Below are positions 30,712 through 44,300 of a stretch of 64,000 nt of DNA, piece by piece (positions within the stretch are counted from its first letter, which is position 1; the number at the start of each line of letters is the position of its first letter). The notes beneath the pieces were generated by a model that saw only the letters and a list, made by a program, of their open reading frames with translations, was not told where the DNA came from and did not search any database. The stretch covers positions 39,453,649 to 39,517,648 of the forward strand of contig NC_087068.1 in NCBI RefSeq assembly GCF_963678635.1, in the 5' to 3' direction. The translations under genes and the position numbers were made by a program. The stretch comes from Symsagittifera roscoffensis (lineage: Eukaryota; Xenacoelomorpha; Acoela; Convolutidae).

Positions 30712-32151
30712 ATGGATAAAAATAACATCACTAGTTACAAATCTGATAAATTTCAGACACATAAATATATGAGAATGTTAGCAGTCGAAATCCGTCAGGC
30801 TGTAGCAGCCGAAATCCGCCAGGCTGCAGCAGTCGAAATCGGTCAGGCTGTAACAGCCGAAATCGGTCAGGCTGCAGCAGTGGAAATTGGTCAGGCTGTA
30901 ACAGCCGAAATCGGTCAGGCTGCAGCAGTGGAAATTGGTCAGGCTGCAGCAGTCGAAATTGTTCAGGCTGCAGCAGTCGAAATCGGTCAGGCTGTAACAG
31001 CCGAAATCGGTCAGGCTGCAGCAGTGGAAATTGGTCAGGCTGTAACAGCCGAAATCGGTCAGGCTGCAGCAGTGGAAATTGGTCAGGCTGCAGCAGTCGA
31101 AATTGTTCAGGCTGCAGCAGTCGAAATCGGTCAGGCTGTAACAGCCGAAATCGGTCAGGCTGCAGCAGTGGAAATTGGTCAGGCGGTAGCAGCCGAAATC
31201 TGTCAGGCTGTAACAGCCGAAATCGGTCAGGCTGCAGCAGTGGAAATTGGTCAGGCTGCAGCAGTCGAAATCGGTCAGGCTGTAGCAGCCGAAATCTGTC
31301 AGGCTGTAACAGCCGAAATCGGTCAGGCTGCAGCAGTGGAAATTGGTCAGGCTGCAGCAGTGGAAATCGGTCAGGCTGCAGCAGTGGAAATCGGTCAGGC
31401 TGCAGCAGTGGAAATTGGTCAGGCTGTAGCAGTGGAAATTGGTCAGGCTGTAGCAGCCGAAATCTGTCAGGCTGTAACAGCCGAAATCGGTCAGGCTGCA
31501 GCAGTGGAAATTGGTCAGGCTGCAGCAGTGGAAATCGGTCAGGCTGCAGCAGTGGAAATCGGTCAGGCTGCAGCAGTGGAAATTGGTCAGGCTGCAGCAG
31601 TGGAAATTGGTCAGGCTGTAGCAGCCGAAATCTGTCAGGCTGTAACAGCCGAAATCGGTCAGGCTGCAGCAGTGGAAATTGGTCAGGCTGCAGCAGTCGA
31701 AATCGGTCAGGCTGTAGCAGCCGAAATCTGTCAGGCTGTAACAGCCGAAATCGGTCAGGCTGCAGCAGTGGAAATCGGTCAGGCTGCAGCAGTGGAAATC
31801 GGTCAGGCTGCAGCAGTGGAAATCGGTCAGGCTGCAGCAGTGGAAATTGGTCAGGCTGTAGCAGTGGAAATTGGTCAGGCTGTAGCAGCCGAAATCTGTC
31901 AGGCTGTAACAGCCGAAATCGGTCAGGCTGTAGCAGCCGAAATCTGTCAGGCTGTAACAGCCGAAATCGGTCAGGCTGCAGCAGTGGAAATCGGTCAGGC
32001 TGCAGCAGTGGAAATCGGTCAGGCTGCAGCAGTGGAAATTGGTCAGGCTGCAGCAGTGGAAATTGGTCAGGCTGTAGCAGCCGAAATCTGTCAGGCTGTA
32101 ACAGTCGGACTTGGTCAGGCTGTGGTAGACCTGAAGCTAGAGGCCAAATAA
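30712..32151 (+). CDS. Possible octapeptide-repeat protein encoded by the minisatellite
   Basis: The frame has a non-repetitive 22-residue head (MDKNNITSYKSDKFQTHKYM), then about 56 octads of the type A-V-E-I-G-Q-A-A/V, with Cys for Gly (EICQ) in a regular minority. A non-repetitive tail follows (VGLGQAVVDLKLEAK) and a stop. Many third-position differences between units are silent (ATT/ATC, GTG/GTC), which is what selection on the protein would give. The A/V and G/C changes are not silent. Strict octads of small and hydrophobic residues could form a solenoid or fibre, but no family is recognised and there is no signal peptide. It may be pure minisatellite. Confidence 0.3.
   Translation: MDKNNITSYKSDKFQTHKYMRMLAVEIRQAVAAEIRQAAAVEIGQAVTAEIGQAAAVEIGQAVTAEIGQAAAVEIGQAAAVEIVQAAAVEIGQAVTAEIGQAAAVEIGQAVTAEIGQAAAVEIGQAAAVEIVQAAAVEIGQAVTAEIGQAAAVEIGQAVAAEICQAVTAEIGQAAAVEIGQAAAVEIGQAVAAEICQAVTAEIGQAAAVEIGQAAAVEIGQAAAVEIGQAAAVEIGQAVAVEIGQAVAAEICQAVTAEIGQAAAVEIGQAAAVEIGQAAAVEIGQAAAVEIGQAAAVEIGQAVAAEICQAVTAEIGQAAAVEIGQAAAVEIGQAVAAEICQAVTAEIGQAAAVEIGQAAAVEIGQAAAVEIGQAAAVEIGQAVAVEIGQAVAAEICQAVTAEIGQAVAAEICQAVTAEIGQAAAVEIGQAAAVEIGQAAAVEIGQAAAVEIGQAVAAEICQAVTVGLGQAVVDLKLEAK
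30779..32125 (+). repeat. 24-bp minisatellite, about 56 copies, open as an octapeptide repeat
   Basis: A 24-bp unit containing GGTCAGGCTGCAGCA and GTGGAAAT(T/C) repeats about 56 times in phase. Variants (GCTGTAACAGCC, GAAATCTGTCAG) recur in blocks, so there is a higher-order arrangement. One plus-strand frame, starting at ATG 30712 and ending TAA at 32149-32151, reads through as AVEIGQAA octads, 479 residues. However a second plus-strand frame also has no stops within the units, so openness alone is weak evidence. It lies 230 bases upstream of the first visible acyltransferase exon, in the same orientation, but ends in a stop and has no matching splice donor. Confidence 0.95.
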
Positions 32152-32384
32152 GAGCCTCTCAAGGAAACAATGCACTCTCTATTTTTTTCTCCATTACCGC
32201 TGTGAAAAACTATGTGTTGTGACGTTTCAGTTGCATTGATGAATAAGCTTAAAACCATTGCTGTTTTTTGGTCAATTGAAAAATCAATTCATAATGGCGT
32301 CATATTTTGATTTTTCAAGAAACTTGTTAAACTGGCTCAATTCCGAGTTGTATTGTAAATTATGAGACTCATTTGTCTGTTTAG

Positions 32385-35300
32385 ATAGTGCTGATGAGTG
32401 TGTTTGTTGTTCCCCTTAGACTGATAGCAGTGACCTTTGCCCTCTCTCTCGGGTGGCTCATCTGTGTGCTCACTGTGAGGGGACTGACTCACGAGGAACT
32501 GAAGAAACCACTCAGAGGGTGGAGAAGGTAATAAATTAAATTCGAATTTTTGCGTCGACTCCGAGTTTGAATCTATGATTTGACTTTGAGTTCTATTTTG
32601 TTTCGACCGACTCTAATTAATGTTCTTACTTTGAAATATAACAAGGATAGCCGGTTACTGTGCAAGTAGCACAGATTGTTCCGAGCATAGTCGTTAAATA
32701 ATATTTACAAATTAGTGTTTTTTGTGCGTGGTGTGATAAAAGGATCTGACGTAAAACTATAATTTAGGCATATTCGACAGTCATAGTAATTTTTCATCCA
32801 TTTTTGGTTGGCCCAACATGAAAAATTTTTGTCGCCAATATAAATAAATTTGAGGGGGAAGTGCTCGCCGAAAAAAAAACGAAAACTTTGGTCAAATTTT
32901 TTAAGAAGTGCTCAAGACGTCACTTTCGGGCTGTTTTTTTTTTCGTCCCAAAACGTGCTTTCGGAAAATGAAATTGGTCGACCTGAGAAAAATAGAAGGT
33001 CGACAAAACTAAACCGTTGACAAAATTGTCGAAAAGAGTCTCTCATATAAAAGAAATTGTATTCTATTTTTTCTTTCAGATGGATCCAGCGTGAACTGGG
33101 ACCACCGGTGGCCCAGTTTGTCTTCTTCACCATAGGGTTCCTCTTCATTCGTACCCGTGGCAGAAGAGCCACTAAGAAGGAGGCCCCCATCCTCACCATG
33201 GCCCCCCACTCCAGCTGGACAGACGCTCTGCTGCACTTTGTTGATGACATTTCTTCTCCAGTGTCCAGGATGGACAATGCCGAGTTGCCTATCATCGGAG
33301 GTGTGTTTGTCTTTTTATGAATCTAGAATTCAATAAATGGTACATTTGTAAAAACACTTTTTCAAATCAAAAGCAACCTTCTAAATTCACTCATTGGGTA
33401 ACTCTCTAAGTAGGCCAGGCCAACTGAGTAAATTTGTGGATAGAAGTATTTATATATTCCTTTGCAAATGGGCCGAATATGCCTTTATGACAATTGCTTT
33501 CAGTTTTTTTTACATTTTGTTGATCATTGTGACGAAAGGGAGGTTAAAATGATCATACATTGTGAAAAACACGTATTAACCTTCAAATTAATTTTTGTGG
33601 TAAAAAGTCAATCAACTTATCTGCCAAAAGCGTATTGCCTTTTGGATCCTTGTGATAACGTTGATTGTTCGTTTATTGCAACCAAATTTAGTTCTGTTTC
33701 TTACTCAGAGTTTTACATCTCTAGTTAGGTTAGCACTTTGAACTAAAACCTTACTGTCTTTTAAACTAGTCTTAGTTTAGATGTCTACCAAATCTTAGTT
33801 AGTAAAAATACCCTTGCGTGTACATATTCTTAATCTAGCCTTAGCTTAAGCAACCTTTCATCGTCTTAGTGCGATCTTTATCCGTAGGTTCTTATAACTT
33901 TTTAACTTGGCGCAGCCAAACAAATGAAACCTACGAGGATTCAAATACTTTTGGAAAAATTCATCAAGCAAAAAACACGAAGATTGGGAAAAATGGGCAG
34001 AAAAATGTCAACTAACAATTATATCCAGAGATTCAGTCGACATCGAACACGTGATATACCCACCGTCTAGGCCCGACCTAACTAATCCAATTTCAGAACC
34101 ATCAGACCCGACCGACGACCGAGCCCATTGCGCGGAAAGAAGAAAAAAAACAGACAAGGTAATAGATCATAGACATCAACTTTGCAGAATTCTTGGAACA
34201 ATTAAAAACCACAAACCTAACATACGAAGGATGCAAGTTTTTTGGCCCAGGACAAAAGGATCACAAAACATTAGCAAAATTTCAAGAAATTTTATCAGAA
34301 CTGGCCCAGAACTGTAATCTAGGAGAGACTTATAGACAAAAAACGTTAGAAATTTTTTTATTACTAATATGGGGAACGCTGAATTTCAGAGAAAATTTTT
34401 TTATCGAATATTTGACCCCGACAATTTAATATCCTATGTCCTAGTTCACGATTAAGGCACAAAGATAAATCAACAAAATGTTAGAGATCCTGTGAATAGC
34501 TCTAAACAAAATCACCCTTTGTATGAAGTGAACTGACACTAAAAATTGAGGAAAATACAATATGTAGAAACTGAGGAGAACATTTCAAGAAAGGTCACCT
34601 CATATTTTTTTCCGGCCAGAGACAGAACCTGTACTAACTGTGGCCCCAAAAGTCACTTCGCAAAACGCTGTAGAATAAATGCCAGAGCACAAACAAACGT
34701 CGTTGCTCAAAATTCGAATCTACCCGAACAACAATCTCAGCGGGATAACACGCAAGACAATCCCGAATTTGAAGTTGATCCGGAGATTTCTTAGTTTTAT
34801 TGGCAGACAGCAATTACGAGGTAAACGTCACATAAGAATGAAAGGTGAGTTAGAACCGTTTTCACACACAAGGGACACCATTTAAAGAAAATACTGACTT
34901 TAAAAATCGAAAACTCTAACCAATTCTCTACAGGAATACAAATCGAGTCATCTAGCCCGGTATCTTATATGAAATAAAAATTACTCTAGGAACTCAAGAT
35001 CAGAGACAAATTTTTGAAAATTGAGCGGTGGATGAAACTATCAAGAACGTTTATGAAAATTTTTGAGCACGATAAAAATCCTCAAGAAAGTCGTTGTAAA
35101 GATCCAATCAAAAGGCTGGGACACTGAAAGTTAAAAATTATTCATTACCGAAAGCGCAGAATAAAGCTTGACATCTTCTCTAATCAGGGGATGAAAGTAT
35201 CCAAACAGCAGGCCCCACCCACATATTCGATACCTCGGACATTTCTAAAGAATATATACTTCAACGAACCACTAAAACCGTTGAATTCATATCGGCTAAA

Positions 35301-38300
35301 TAATCGAATATTCCGTAATAGGTATCAAATTCCTAACTTGTTTGAGTTTATCGATAACGTCGCTCTAACGATTAGTGGTTACGAGGAAAACAAAACCTGT
35401 AATCAATGGAATTTTAAAATAGTGTGAGGAGACTTAATGGGCTCACATCATTTCAAAACCGAATTTTACGGCCTATAGCCAAACGAATTTTAACGAATAA
35501 TCAACCGATTAACCAAAAAACCTGCCAATCTTATTTGTTATTTAGACGACATTTTGATTGCTACAGTCGGTAGCGCTAAAGACCCTCGTTAATTAAATAG
35601 AGACGTTTTAAAGACTTTAGACGACAAAAAATTAGCCATGAGATGGAAAAAACGCCAATTTTGAACCAACAACATAGAGTGGCTGTGGTTGAAAAATAAT
35701 TCAAAAAGAACCGTACCCTAATCCATAAATCCGACTCATCCTAAACTCAAAAGGACGAGGGGTATAAAAATTAATAGATCGTTAATGGGTTCATTTACCC
35801 AATTTTATAATTTTATACCAAGTCTAGCATCCCGATTTGCACCTTTTCGAGAGCTGATGCAAAAAAAATCAACTGATCAAAAATAAACCTCACGGCGTTC
35901 GTGAAACTCAATAGAGGAAATCTATAACACGGTAACAAACCACCACTTTGATGTCAAACTCAACATAAAGGAAATCGCCATGCATCTCATTTAGGTCTGG
36001 GCGTTTTCCTTGAACAAGGCCACGGTGAAAAATTAGAAAACAGTAGTGTTCGCCAGTAGATTTCTGAATATAGCTGAGATGAAACATAGCACTTACGAGC
36101 TTAAATTTTTGAGATTAGTTTTGGCAAAAGACCATTTCAAGCAATAGTTTCGATTCTTACCAATCATAACGCTTTGATTGGGGCTTTAAGAGCTGACAAG
36201 CGTTCAAAAATGGCCAAATCTTGTGAAACCTATGAGGCAGGAAATCTTTTACAGTACGATTTTACTTTGGACCACCTCCCGAGTAAAGAAGTTGATTATT
36301 TGTCTAGACACCCATCGGGTGAAACCGTACCCGTGTCGTAAGGCAACGAAAAATTCGTTATCGCCTCGTTGATTCAAATTAGCCATGTCCTTGGCTTCCA
36401 AAACTTGATGCCTTCATTTTTCCGTTCACAAATAAAAGAAAAGTTTTCTCAGCAAATAGTTTCACATGATGCAAAATACTTCAAAGTGACTGAATAATTT
36501 GACAACAAATTCAAAACACAAGAAATCGAACGTGAGAATTGAATTGAGAACGCTGCAGAAATTTGCAACTTTTTACGCCCTTCCGGAATTTTCAGTGAGC
36601 AGAAATTCTCATTCGGGTACAGAAGACTGCTCTTCACATACGGAAGACTGCTCTCCAAACAAATCGGCGGATTGAGGACCAAAGGTCAGATCAAGTAAAA
36701 AAAAGCGAAAGCTATAAAAAGAATTATTTCACTTTTCTAGGCCCAAACTTTTCGACACTAAATTTCTGACTTTTCTCACCAAACAAAATCTGGTATTAAA
36801 GAAAATTTTCATACCAATAGACGAAGGCCAAAACCAAGTATCTTATAAATTGGAAACTTTTTCGAACCCTATATTAACCACCTGCACGTCAATGGTGATG
36901 TCTGCATTTCGACTGAAGATATGTCATTCCGGCCTGTCTAAAAACCACAATGATCCACCGATTACACGAAGCTCACCCTGGAAAGTTTGCCATGAAGAAT
37001 ATGGCCTAATTGTATACCTTGAGGCCAAGGATTTACTGCAAAATGCAATTACTCGGAGAATAATGCTTGATCCTCTCACGTGCGGGAAAAAGAAATTCAT
37101 TGGGAGTATCCAATCCCTTACTGAATGTCCGAACGGCTAAGACCTTCATGTATTGAACAGTTCAAGATAGAAAAAAGGGTGAACCGTACTATAGACAGCT
37201 TAAAGAAGGAATAGTGAAGGAGTCAGATTATACAATAACCTTTAAGAGCGGTAAATTCATCCATAAACCTGATTTAGCGGTGAAAAGATCAACAGAGTAA
37301 ACAAACGAGCCCTCGGAAAAAGAACCAATTCATCAAATGCTACGCTACAAAAGGGCCGAGACGAATAATTAAACCAGCTAGAAACGTGAGCTTCAAGAGC
37401 TTGAAGACTATGCAGAAGAAGCGAGCAACTAGATATTGCCAGGCAAAACGCAGCTATCGAAAGCTCGAAGGAGACAATTTTTGCGAGAAGAAGAAAACCA
37501 GAAGAACTGACTCCGCACCTCTTTTGCAACAGAATGCAGTTTACCCCCATGGGAACAACCAGAACCAGGCCAAACTCCGGAGAGAAGAGACACCTGCCAT
37601 GCACTTTTGAATATGTCAACCGAGAACGACGACGACTCAACCGATTTCATTTTACTTAAAAATTTAAATTACTCAATCAAACCCCAGACCAATATCGGAG
37701 CAACCATCAGGCCTACCCAGGGATGTTAAATACAATCAGAAGCGCCCGCTGTTGACCAGGGGACTGACCCGGACCAGAACAATATCCAAGCCGTGATTAT
37801 TCTAAAACCGCAATGAGCTCAGAAAATAAAAATTCCTTTACCGCTCTGGTAATTCATCTGGATAGTCTGGACAAGACGGAGGACTACTCAGTTAGCAAGA
37901 GACTGAAATCTGTCGATAACAACTACAAAATTACCATCAACGATGAGATTGGAAAACCAAAACCAAACACACACAGAACAAATCATAACCGAGCCAAAAC
38001 GTATCCAATTTTTCTCAAGGTCAAAATTAACGGGAATGGCAAGAAAAGCATCGTCAGCGTTGAAATCTGCACAGCCAGGGAAAATGTCAAAACCACACAT
38101 CAGACGCAACACGAAAGAGCCATCACCTTTGCTGATTGAGAGAGTTTTGACCAATTTGATTTAAAAAAAGTCCGTCGACAGACCGGTAGAACACCAATCA
38201 ACCTGTCTTATGACCCCCCTGATGTCTAATTTGGAGGCTGTAACCATCAAGATGGAGAACCCAGCAATTACTTATGTAGACCTTTTTAATCCAATTTTGT

Positions 38301-41300
38301 CGCCTTTAAGACATTCGTTTCCCGACATCTCAAACTCGGAAGAAGAAGACCTAGCGGGCAAACTGAAATTGTTCTCTATAAATCACCCACTTCCTCTTCG
38401 AGATACGTTAAATTCAACCCGAGAGTCAGAGAAAGTCAATATGATCCAACGGGAAGCTCCAAAGAACCACAAACTTCTGATATCCCTGACTGGATGAACA
38501 CCACGTTAATTTTTGAGGCAATGGATCGTCAAGGACGGTCAATGACCCTGATTGATCTTAGATGCTGGACCGCATTCAAGTCAACTAAACGAGATGCCAT
38601 TTAGAAACTTGATCTCAAATCTGAAACTCACGTCGTAAAAAGCTCCAAAATGATTAGTCTTTTTTCTCTTTCGTTCATATTCGAAAACTTTTGGGATTCA
38701 ATTTATCAAGGAGTTTAAGTGTTGATGGTTTTTTCTGACCTTGCTTACACCGTTTTTGCTAACCAGTTATATCCATTTTACTCCTGAGTGAGCCTTGATA
38801 TACTTTTCATACGAACTCTACAGTTCTAGTTTTCACAACTCCCCGTCTCTGAAACCGGTGCTAAATCTGTTGCCCCATTGGGCACCTGTTTTGGGTGGAA
38901 TTAATTTTACTATATTATTCAGCCAAATGAGTTTTTCCAAAACAAATTTTCAAGGAGAATGTGAAATGTACGTATTAACCTTCAGTTTAATTTATAAGTT
39001 GAAATGTCATTCAACGCACCTGCCAAAAGCGCATTGCCCTGTGGATCCTTGTGACAACGTTCATTGTTCTTTATATGAAACCAAACTTAGTTCAACGTCT
39101 TACCCTGAGATTCAAATCTATAGGTAGTTTAGCACTTTTAACATAAACCTAACTGTGTTTTAAACTAGTCTTAATTTAGAAGTCTACCATATCTTTGTTA
39201 GTAGAAAAACCCTTGCGTGTACATATTATTAAGCTAGTTTTAGCTTAAATAACCTTTCATTTCTTTCAGCGTGATCTTTTTCTCTAGGTTATTATTATTT
39301 TTTTCAACATACAGGTAAGTGAATAATTACAAAAATGTTTTTGATGATAGTCAAAAGTAGAATCTAGAAATATTACCGAAGAATTTCTCCACCCCAAAAC
39401 ATAAATTTGATAACGCAAGCTGACAAGTTTATTTAAGAAACTTAGAATTTTTAATTTCTATTAAAGCTCTCCCTGTAGGAACCTGATGACTCCTTTTTGC
39501 TTTATTCTTTTATTCAGCGATGGTAAAGTTCCTCCAACCAGTTTGCGTGAGCCGAGACATGGCCAACTCGAGATCGGACTCCCTAAACGAGATCAAACGA
39601 CGTGCCAAACAGCCCGAAAATTCCTCCGACACCTCTGCCATCGACTGGAAACAGGTGGCACTGTTTCCCGAAGGCACCACTACCAATCGGAAGTGTCTGA
39701 TCAGTTTCAAAACAGGTGCATTTCAGCCAGGTGTTCCAGTCCAGCCAGTGGTAGTGAGGTGGCCTAATTATTTCGACTGTGTCACGTGGGCGTTTGTGGG
39801 ACCTAGTGTGTAAGTTTTCATAATTCTTCTGCTAAAATAATTTATATAATGATTTAAATAAAATGAACTTATTTGGATCGAGTTTTACATTTGTTTCATT
39901 TTAGGTACAAGCTGATTTGGCTGCAGATGTGTCAGCCAATCACATTTGTCGAAGTTGAGGTAATTACGTGCTAATTTCTAATGAAAACAAGGATAGCCGG
40001 TTGCATAACAAGGATAGCTGGTGCAAGCACCACAGAATGTTCCGGCCAAATTCATATAAACTACAAATAAAAGTTCTTCGAGCTGTCATGTTCTTAAAAT
40101 TAGTGTCGTATTTTTTCGCGGCATGACAACAAACACTATACACACGCGGAACGATTTAACAAATTAGGCATAGTCGGCAACAGTTGTTCTCAAAAAAAAA
40201 AGAATAACAAACAAAAAATGAAAAAAATTCTAAGAAAATTGCTGAATATTTTAAATTTTTTTCAGAATCTTTTTTGCCAGATAAGTGCAAAAAAGCTTTC
40301 AAAAAGGTTTGTGATTTAAAAAATCAAATTTTTTCAAGCTAACAGTTTAGCAAGTTATTATCATTTTCTTCGGGCGAAATTAGACTAAACTTCAGAAGTT
40401 TCAAATTAGTTTTTCTCAACACTGCGAAAATTTTTTGGAAATTTTAAAAATATCTTTCGAATCACGACTGGAAGGGATTTAAAATTTTATAACACTCGTT
40501 CCAGTCCGATGATTATTTGTGGTACCTGATTTTGATTCCTTGGAAAACAAAAGAAAATAAACTAAAACACACCCAAATACAAAGTTCCTCCCCATTTTCA
40601 TTGGTCGGAACAGAAGTTCAGGTTATATCAAGTCAATGAATTTTTCTGCTTTGTTAGTATCTGCCAGTGTACATTCCATCAGAAGAGGAGAAAGAGAATC
40701 CAACTTTATTCGCCAACAATGTCCGACAAGTCATGGCCAGGTATGAATCATGGATAGGCCATGAGCAGGAACAACAGAACAATCCCTGTTTGAGTTATAA
40801 CAACCAAAAAATATTGATAATTTTCAAAAAAGGATATCGCAAAAAGTCATAGCTTCTAAAGCTTTTCGACATATCGTTAAAGTGGCTACGGTTTCAGCCT
40901 CTCAGTTGAAACATCATGGGCGGATCCAAACCCACCCTCATCCTTGATCGTTTGTTGCGGGCGAGGTAACATAACTCGACCTAGAAAAACAAGACTGCTC
41001 GTATATCAGGGCAGAGCACTGAATGTACCGACTGCCCCTTAATTCATATCGAATAGTTTTTGGGAAAAGAAAATATTGAAAACCTATAAGTTGGACAATA
41101 TCAAAGTGTAATATTTTGAGTCGTACCGATTAACTATAATTCAATTTGGAACAGTTTTGTTGTGCGAGATAATTTTCCAAGCATTAAAAATCCGAATTAC
41201 GCTCTTAGCATTATGAATCAAAGCGCGAATAATTAAGTCCAGAACACCAACAATTTGGCAATTTTCAAACCCCCAGATCTTTAGAAAAAATAATCGGAGA

Positions 41301-44300
41301 AAATATCTTTTTTTTGAACTCAAGAAGTCGATATCCTCAAAAGTGTATATAAAATTTGTTAAAAACTATTATTTCGATCAGCAAAAATTGACTGACTAAG
41401 AAAACCACACCGAGCATAAATATTCCGTTTTCTTCAAAAGTCGGAACAAAAACCAAAAAGCGCGTAGTTCTTAAATAGAGTTCCTCATTTAAGTGCAGAA
41501 CAGCTCGTAAGTTGATTTTCCCAGTCAATAAATGTTCTTAAGAAAGGGTCTAGGACAACAAGCCGACGGGACTTCAAGGCAAAGGGACTTAAGGCCGAAA
41601 CTTAAAGTTTACAAGTACATCAAATACTTTTTTTTCATCTCAATAGCGTCGCTTTTCAAAACTTTAGGCATCACTTAGGATGCGTGTTTTATTTTTCAAC
41701 TATCGTTAACATCATTTGGAAGCTTAAATTTTATAAAATGCCAATTTTTAAGGAAGAAAGATAATGAAATTGAGAAAATTCTCCAAAAAAACTTTTCATT
41801 TCAATCATATTTCGGGACTTACTGAGAAATTTTTCGGCTAGTCGATTCGGCTGAAAATGCCGTCGGCTTGATTTCCGGTACCCTTAAGAACAGCAACTCA
41901 AGTTTGTTCAGGCAACATTCAAGTTCACAGAATGATAGATTTGCCGATAACGCGACTAACGAAATAAACACGTGTATCATTAACGTTTCAGATGCACTCA
42001 CTAACAGATTCAGATGAGTCTGAATTTTTTGAGAACGGGGGTGGCTTGTTTAGAAAAAAAACCAGACTGCTCGTATCAAGGCAAAGCCCTGAATGTTCCG
42101 ACTGCCTTGTAAGTTCTATGGAGTAGTAAACACATGAAAAAATTAAATGTAATGAAAATAAAAGGAATTTTTTTTAATCTGAAAATTTTTGGGAAAGTAA
42201 GTCATATGAAGTATAAGGTGATAGATTTTGCTGCAGTAACAAATCAATTATGGTAAATGGGCTTCCTTCGGGTCTTATGCGTTAAACGGCCCAAAATTAG
42301 GAAAATAGTCAGAAATTTTATTTCAAATTGAAAACTCGTAATCAACATACAATTACTTCAGTTATTACATATTATACGAGCCAATCAGGATTAATCTCAG
42401 TATCAATTGAAATGGCTGACCTAGTTGATCGAGTTTGATTGGCTAATATTAGCCAATCAGGATCAGTATCAGTTTTATTTTCATTTTGCTTCAATTTTGA
42501 TTTTTGGGCCGTTTAACGCATAAGACCCCTTCCTTCTACCAATTTGGAACGATTCTAAGACGGATTTGAGTTTCGCTAACGCGTTAAAAGCGCGAAATAT
42601 ATTTTGTCTCGAATGGCCAAAATGGCAATCTTCAAATCCCCATAACTTTACGAAAAATGACCGCAGGCGAATATCTATTCAAATTTAAGCTTAAGACAAC
42701 AATACCTTTTGAATGTATTTTAAAAAATCTGTCAAAAATGGCTAATCAAAAAGTCGAATTTTTTCTGAAGAAAAAAAATCCACCCCGAGCACAAATATTT
42801 CCGTCGGAACAATAAACAAACGCGAATAATAAACAAACGGAAAGTCGGAACAATAAACAAACGCGAACAATAAACAAACGGAAAGTCGGTACAATAAACA
42901 AACGCGTCAACCTCTTTTAGAGAGGCTGAACTGATTTTTCGAACTATCCCTAAGCGATAAAAGACAATATTTTAATTTTTTAAATTTAACTATAGATAGA
43001 AATGTTACGATCAAAATCTTTGGTCGGCCATAAGTTAGACAAATTTAAATGAAACTCAAGTCATAGCAAATCTGATCATAAGAATGTCGCATCTCCGGAC
43101 TTCATCTTGTTCCAGTGCTCTGAAGATCCCGGTGAGAAACTACTCCCACAGAGACGGGGTTCAGTTCAGAAGAAGGTTCCTCGCTTCTCAACACGGTTGG
43201 ACCACCAAATTCACCATCCTCGAAAAGCTCGCCCAGAAAATTGGGTGCGTCAGTTTGCAAAATTGAGCCATAAACATTTTCTCGTGTTGATTAATGTTCT
43301 TTTTTAGTTTTTCTTTCTAAAAATAGTTTGGAAGTTTTAACTTCACGGTTTTATAGTTAATGCCAAATTGTTGACTATATCGATGACCTCGAACAGTTTA
43401 ATCGGTCAAAAACTGTAGCAATTAGGTTATTTAGTTTTTTTGGACATGTTAATTAATTTCGTTCAAATTCATTGACCGAACAAACATTGCCAACAATTTG
43501 GCAATAATTATTTAACAAAAATTTAACCATGAACTGATTTACTTAAGACTCAAAATCAGAAGCGCGTGGAATTGTTTGGGGGGGGGGGGGGGGTTACCAT
43601 CCTCCTTAAAACTCTGGTAGCCAAAATTTTCCAAAGAGTTCCCCTTTGGTACATTCTTACGACATTCACTTTTGGCTGACCATCATCAAAAATTTTCTAA
43701 AGGTGCCTTCGGCGCCAATATAACTAAATTTAAGGGGGGAGTGCGCGTCGAAAAAACGCAATTTTTTAATCAAATATTTTCTAAAAAAGTGCTCAAAACG
43801 TCAAAAGATGAGCAAAACAGATTTCAGCGGACATTATACAAAAAGAATAAGGATGAAACTCTGGGGTCAATAACTGCACAACGAGTTTGGGTTTATATTT
43901 AAGATGACCGTTCAATAGCACACATACATTTTGAAAGTCACAAATACTAGGAAAAAAATAAACAATCAAATTTTTGTACTAGACTTGTGCCGAAAATGCT
44001 TGAAGACGTGGTGAAGTACTTGTCTCAGAAGCAGCACTCAGCTGACCTCATCAGTCGGGAGTATCTGGAGGATCTGATTGGTCTAGAGGCAGAGACGAAG
44101 TCTAAGATGGATGTGCGGGAGTCTTATGAAGAGTTTCTGCCATTGATACAAAATGCCGAGGTAAATGATCTGTTGTTTATACCTCATATATACAGGGGCG
44201 GATTTAGCCCAAAGAGGGGGAGAGGGAGAGATCACCCACATCAGAGTCAGATACTAATTGGAAAATAAGGGTCTTTAAAGTGTCTACGAAGACCTTGGAA

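Larger units (their letters stand above)
33559..39307 (+). mobile_element. Decayed Ty3/Gypsy-type LTR retrotransposon in an acyltransferase intron
   Basis: Two related direct repeats of about 346 and 348 bases bound the element (33559-33904 and 38960-39307). It is flanked by CATAC on both sides (33554-33558 and 39308-39312), a 5-bp target duplication. Just after the 5' LTR, TTGGCGCAGCCAAACAA is a plausible primer-binding site. AAGGAGAA just before the 3' LTR is a plausible polypurine tract. Inside, in order, are a CCHC zinc knuckle, reverse transcriptase with a Y-x-D-D box, and an RNase H region. Every domain is broken by stops and frameshifts, and no integrase is clear. The element is non-functional and shares the orientation of the host gene. 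Confidence 0.92.

Noticed and set aside
33009-33320. Minus-strand frames opposite acyltransferase exon 2 (75 and 127 codons)
   Set aside because: They are shadows of the plus-strand exon, which has family motifs and exact splice phase.
37257-37650. 127-codon minus-strand frame within the retrotransposon
   Set aside because: Lies antisense to the 3' internal region, has no motif, and its hydrophobic look comes from the A-rich plus strand.
36346-38950. Envelope gene that would make the element an endogenous retrovirus
   Set aside because: No frame shows a signal peptide with a later membrane anchor, and the rest of the element fits a plain Ty3/Gypsy retrotransposon.
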